Shown here: in pieces, positions 61,034-64,000 of the stretch
How the letters are laid out: each line of letters opens with the position of its first letter
Position numbering within the stretch: position 1 is the stretch's first letter
Origin: Xylophilus rhododendri
GTDB lineage: Bacteria; Pseudomonadota; Gammaproteobacteria; Burkholderiales; Burkholderiaceae_C
Assembly: GCF_009906855.1 (NCBI RefSeq)
Contig: NZ_CP047650.1
Span: forward strand, 1,488,001 to 1,552,000
Length of the DNA stretch: 64,000 nucleotides
Reading direction: 5' to 3'
Translations under genes and position numbers: made by a program
Notes under the pieces: generated by a model
What the model saw: only the letters and a program-made list of their open reading frames with translations
What the model was told of the DNA's origin: nothing
Database searches by the model: none

Positions 61034-61822
61034 ATGGCCGCCGCCATCGCCAACACCGCCGCGAGGCGCATCGAACCGCTGCTGCTGCCCGTCGGCCTGC
61101 TCGCCCTCTGGGCGCTGGGCGCGGCCCAGGGCTGGATCTCCGAGCAGGTCCTGCCACCGCCGCGTTTCGTGTGGGAGACGCTCAGCGAACTGGCCACCAG
61201 CGGCGACCTCTGGCTGCATGCCAGCGCCAGCCTGCAGCGGGTGGTCGTGGGTTTCCTGGCCGGCAGTGCACTCGGCCTGGCGCTGGGCACGGCCATGGGC
61301 CTGTCGCGCAAGGCCGAGTCCTATCTGCTGCCCACTTTCAACGCCATCGTGCAGATCCCGGTGCTGGGCTGGATGCCTTTCGTGCTGCTGCTGGTGGGCA
61401 TCGGCGAGCCGCTGAAATACATCCTGATCGCCAAGGCCGCCCTGGTGCCGGTGGCGCTCAACACCCTGCAGGGCTTCCGCCAGGCATCGCCCGCCTTGCG
61501 TGAGGTGGGCCGGGTGTACGGCTACAGCAAGCGCCAGGAGGTGCTGGAGATCGTGCTGCCCACCGCCCTGCCCACGCTCTTCACCGGGCTGCGGCTGGGC
61601 TTCACCAAGGCCTGGCTGTCGCTGGTGGTGGTGGAGCTGGTGGCGTCCAGCGAAGGGCTGGGTTATCTCATCGTGTACGGCCGGCAGCTGTTCCAGCTCG
61701 ACCTGGTGATGGCGGCGGTGATCGTGGTCGGCGCGGTGGGATACGCCATCGACCGGGCACTCGACTTCGCGGAGCGCCGCGTGGCGCAGCGCCACGGCGC
61801 GACGACTGGAAAAGCATCATGA
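61034..61822 (+). CDS. SsuC-like ABC transporter permease 1
   Basis: 262-aa inner-membrane permease with about six helices and the EAA loop (REVGRVYGYSKRQEVLEIVLPTALPTLFTGL). Six bases after the receptor gene; its stop overlaps the next permease start by ATGA. Sequence differs clearly from permease 2, so the two may pair as a heterodimer. Confidence 0.93.
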   Translation: MAAAIANTAARRIEPLLLPVGLLALWALGAAQGWISEQVLPPPRFVWETLSELATSGDLWLHASASLQRVVVGFLAGSALGLALGTAMGLSRKAESYLLPTFNAIVQIPVLGWMPFVLLLVGIGEPLKYILIAKAALVPVALNTLQGFRQASPALREVGRVYGYSKRQEVLEIVLPTALPTLFTGLRLGFTKAWLSLVVVELVASSEGLGYLIVYGRQLFQLDLVMAAVIVVGAVGYAIDRALDFAERRVAQRHGATTGKAS

Positions 61823-62670
61823 GCGCCACCCTGCCCTCCTTCGTCGGCGTGGCCGATGCACCCCTGTTGGCCGGCGAGCTGCCGCCCGAGCCGCGTGCCG
61901 CCCAGGCCGTGCGCAAGGCCGGCGCCGGCCGCTGGCGCGGCCTGGTCGTGCCGGCCGTCGCCCTGGTCCTGTGGGCCGTGGCCGCGCGGCTGGACTGGGT
62001 CAACTCCGCCCTGCTGGTCTCGCCCGCCCAGGTGGCCGCCACCTTCTGGGAGTTGATCGTCACCGGCCGGCTGTGGCTGGCGCTGCAGGCCAGCCTGGCG
62101 CGCGAACTCACGGGCCTCACCATCGGCGTGGCCAGCGGCCTGGTGCTGGGTGCGCTGCTGGGCCTGTGGCCGCGTTTCTCGCGCATCGTCGGGCCCAGCT
62201 TCAACACCTTCAAGCAGATCTCCCTCTTCGCCTGGATCCCGCTGATCTCGGTTTGGTTCGGCCTGGGCGACGTGGCCAAGGTGGTGTTCCTGTCGCTGGC
62301 CGCGCTGGTGCCGGTGGTGGTCAACACCGCCGACGGCATCCGCAACACGCCGGCCAGCCTGCTGGAGGTGGCGCGGGTCTACGGCTACACCCGTGCCCAG
62401 ACCATCCTGCAGGTCGTGCTGCCCGCCGCGGCGCCTTCGATCTTCACCGGCTTCTACCTGGCCCTGGTCTATTCCTGGCTCGCCACCATAGGCGCCGAAT
62501 ACCTGCTGGTGGCAGGGCGCGGCGTGGGCAATCTGCTGATCGAGGGCAGCGAGCATTTCCAGATGGATCTCGTCATCGCCGGCATGGTCACCCTGGGCCT
62601 GGTCGGCTGGGCCATGAACGCCCTGGCCCGCGCGGCCGAACGTGCACTGGCGCGCCGGCTCGGCCGCTGA
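61819..62670 (+). CDS. SsuC-like ABC transporter permease 2
   Basis: 283-aa permease with an extra charged N-terminus of some 50 residues before the first helix (GLVVPAVALVLWAVAARLDW). EAA loop: LLEVARVYGYTRAQTILQVVLPAAAPSIFTGF. Translationally coupled to permease 1. Most Ssu systems have a single SsuC that dimerises. Confidence 0.93.
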   Translation: MSATLPSFVGVADAPLLAGELPPEPRAAQAVRKAGAGRWRGLVVPAVALVLWAVAARLDWVNSALLVSPAQVAATFWELIVTGRLWLALQASLARELTGLTIGVASGLVLGALLGLWPRFSRIVGPSFNTFKQISLFAWIPLISVWFGLGDVAKVVFLSLAALVPVVVNTADGIRNTPASLLEVARVYGYTRAQTILQVVLPAAAPSIFTGFYLALVYSWLATIGAEYLLVAGRGVGNLLIEGSEHFQMDLVIAGMVTLGLVGWAMNALARAAERALARRLGR

Positions 62671-62694
62671 AACCCCATTCCCGAAAGACTCGCC

Positions 62695-63552
62695 ATGAAC
62701 ACCACCCTCACCCGCGACCTGCGGATCCACGTCGCCGCCAAGCGCTTCGACAGCAGCCAGTCGCAAGACGGCAGCCTGAAGGTGCTGGAAGACATCCACC
62801 TCGACCTGCCGCCCGGCGAGTTCGTCAGCATCGTCGGCGCCAGCGGCTGCGGCAAGTCCACCCTGCTGCGCCTGGTGCTGGGGCTGGACACCGAATACGA
62901 GGGCCGCATCGAACTCGAAGGCGAACGCATCACCGGCCCTGGCCTGGACCGCGGCATCGTGTTCCAGGACCACCGGCTCTTCCCCTGGCTGACGGTGGAG
63001 CAGAACATCGGCGTGGGCCTGCGCAACGCCGGCCTCTCGCCGGCCCGCAAGCGCGAGCTGGTGGCCGAGCATGTGGCCCTGGTCGGGCTGGAAGGCTTCG
63101 AGAAGTCCTTCCCGCATCAGATCTCCGGCGGCATGGCGCAGCGGGTGGCGATCGCCCGCGGCCTGGTCAACCGGCCGCGGCTGCTGCTGCTCGACGAGCC
63201 CTTCGGCGCGCTGGACGCACTCACCCGTGCCCGGCTGCAGGCCGAGCTGCAGCGCATCTGGCAGAAGGAGCGCATCACCATGCTGCTGGTCACCCACGAT
63301 GTGGAGGAAGCCGTGTTCCTGGGCGACCGGGTGGTGGTGATGCAGCCGCATCCGGGCCGCATCCGCAGGGTGGTGAAGGTGGACCTGCCGCACCCGCGCA
63401 ACCGCAGCGATCCGGCCTTCATCCGCATCCGCGACGACGTGCTGTCGGACTTCCTCGACCCGGCCGAACGCGGCCGAGACGAGGTGCGCCCGGCGCCGAT
63501 CCCCGAACCCTCTTTCGGCCAGCCCGGCTCGCGGCTGCGCTTCGCCTGGTGA
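62695..63552 (+). CDS. SsuB-like ABC transporter ATP-binding protein
   Basis: 285-aa ATPase: Walker A GASGCGKST (48-56), Q-loop FQDHRLFPW, signature SGGMAQRVAIARGL, Walker B LLLLDEPFGALD, and H-loop VTHDVEEAVFLGDR. About 40 extra C-terminal residues follow the domain. Energises the two permeases. Confidence 0.94.
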   Translation: MNTTLTRDLRIHVAAKRFDSSQSQDGSLKVLEDIHLDLPPGEFVSIVGASGCGKSTLLRLVLGLDTEYEGRIELEGERITGPGLDRGIVFQDHRLFPWLTVEQNIGVGLRNAGLSPARKRELVAEHVALVGLEGFEKSFPHQISGGMAQRVAIARGLVNRPRLLLLDEPFGALDALTRARLQAELQRIWQKERITMLLVTHDVEEAVFLGDRVVVMQPHPGRIRRVVKVDLPHPRNRSDPAFIRIRDDVLSDFLDPAERGRDEVRPAPIPEPSFGQPGSRLRFAW

Positions 63553-63574
63553 ATCCCTTTTCCGGAGAGACGAC

Positions 63575-64000
63575 ATGACCCAGAGACAGATCAAGCTCGG
63601 CGCCTTCCTGATGCAGACCGGCCACCACATCGCCGCCTGGCGCCACCCCGAGGCGCAGGCCGATGCCGGGGTGAACTTCCGCCATTACGTGGAACTCGCC
63701 CGTAAGGCCGAGGCCGCGAAGTTCGACGCCATCTTCTTCGCCGACGGCGTGGCGGTGCGCAACAGCAACCCGGCCGCCCTGGCCCGTATCGCCCGCAGCG
63801 ACCAGTTCGAGCCGCTCACCCTGCTGTCGGCCCTGGCCGCGGTGACCGAGCGCATCGGCCTGATCGCCACCGTCTCCACCAGCTACCACGAGCCCTTCAA
63901 CGTGGCGCGCAAGTTCGCCTCGCTCGACCAGATCTCGGGCGGCCGGGCCGGCTGGAACCTGGTCACCTCGGCCACCACCGCCGAGGCGCAGAACTTCAAC
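63575..64000 (+). CDS. NtaA/SnaA/DszA-type flavin monooxygenase (partial, runs off window)
   Basis: First 142 residues of a luciferase-like FMNH2-dependent monooxygenase. The start MTQRQIKLGAFLMQTGHH, the segment FRHYVELARKAEAAKFDAIFFADG, and FASLDQISGGRAGWNLVTSA are characteristic of the NtaA/SnaA/DszA group, which oxidises nitrilotriacetate, dibenzothiophene sulfone, dimethylsulfone-type or related compounds. ATG preceded by CGGAGAG. With the SsuABC-like transporter it suggests sulfur or nitrogen scavenging from organic sulfonates/sulfones. The 3' end is outside the window. Confidence 0.92.
   Translation, partial: MTQRQIKLGAFLMQTGHHIAAWRHPEAQADAGVNFRHYVELARKAEAAKFDAIFFADGVAVRNSNPAALARIARSDQFEPLTLLSALAAVTERIGLIATVSTSYHEPFNVARKFASLDQISGGRAGWNLVTSATTAEAQNFN

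Noticed and set aside
1-64000. CRISPR array, tRNA, rRNA, integrase or transposase
   Set aside because: No regularly spaced repeats, no tRNA cloverleaf or CCA end noticed in gaps, and no protein with transposase or integrase motifs in any frame read.

Overview
The window is high-GC DNA from a betaproteobacterium, most likely a member of the Burkholderiales (Comamonadaceae-like: Variovorax, Ramlibacter, Xylophilus or Polaromonas type). The signs are six orphan Bug/TctC periplasmic solute-binding proteins in 64 kb, many LysR regulators next to small catabolic operons, a GC-rich coding style, and ATGA-coupled operons. No rRNA, tRNA, CRISPR array, transposase, integrase or phage gene was seen. The assignment is an inference from gene content, not from a marker gene.

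Layout. 0-4.4 kb: arsenate reductase, then a three-subunit membrane sugar dehydrogenase (Tat small subunit, FAD/GMC catalytic subunit, tri-heme cytochrome). 4.4-5.5 kb: a tandem pair of paralogous lipoproteins, the second frameshifted. 5.5-11.5 kb: N-formylglutamate amidohydrolase, LysR with a divergent Bug receptor, GST with a divergent HTH/WYL-type regulator, a frameshifted AraC regulator, and a cyclophilin-fold protein. 11.5-16.8 kb: an operon of enolase-superfamily enzyme, Bug receptor, exported HAD dehalogenase-like protein and second Bug receptor, divergent from a LysR gene. 16.7-18.7 kb: degenerate AlkB-like protein, dihydroxyacetophenone-dioxygenase-type cupin, XRE-cupin regulator. 18.7-26.3 kb: two mirror-image Bug receptor plus M81 (MlrC-like) peptidase cassettes around a 362-bp divergent control region, with a class III aminotransferase and a LysR gene on the right arm.

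26.5-28.7 kb: a two-gene AAA ATPase plus HNH nuclease operon that looks like a Septu (PtuA/PtuB) anti-phage system. 28.7-36.5 kb: acetyltransferase, two SnoaL-like proteins, a frameshifted LysR, DJ-1/PfpI protein, small proteins, a nested inverted repeat, a poly-Gly lipoprotein, and a frameshifted hybrid histidine kinase. 36.6-44.1 kb: a dipeptide/oligopeptide-type ABC transporter operon with a TRZ/ATZ-like amidohydrolase, divergent from a GntR/FCD regulator. 44.1-47.0 kb: Bug receptor, LysR and aspartate dehydrogenase on one strand. 47-54.5 kb: SDR with divergent AraC, diguanylate cyclase overlapping an extra D-Ala-D-Ala ligase, LysR with divergent MATE pump, and three small proteins. 54.6-58.2 kb: a tightly coupled pqiA-pqiA-pqiB-pqiC lipid-transport operon. 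58.3-64 kb: an amidohydrolase, then an SsuABC-like sulfonate ABC transporter with two different permeases, then a flavin monooxygenase cut by the window edge.

Two themes deserve attention. First, the only recognisable defence module is the PtuA/PtuB-like pair. Second, four genes carry a single frameshift that is repaired each time by adding one G or C. Intact coding lies on both sides, so either the assembly has systematic one-base deletions or these genes are recent pseudogenes.
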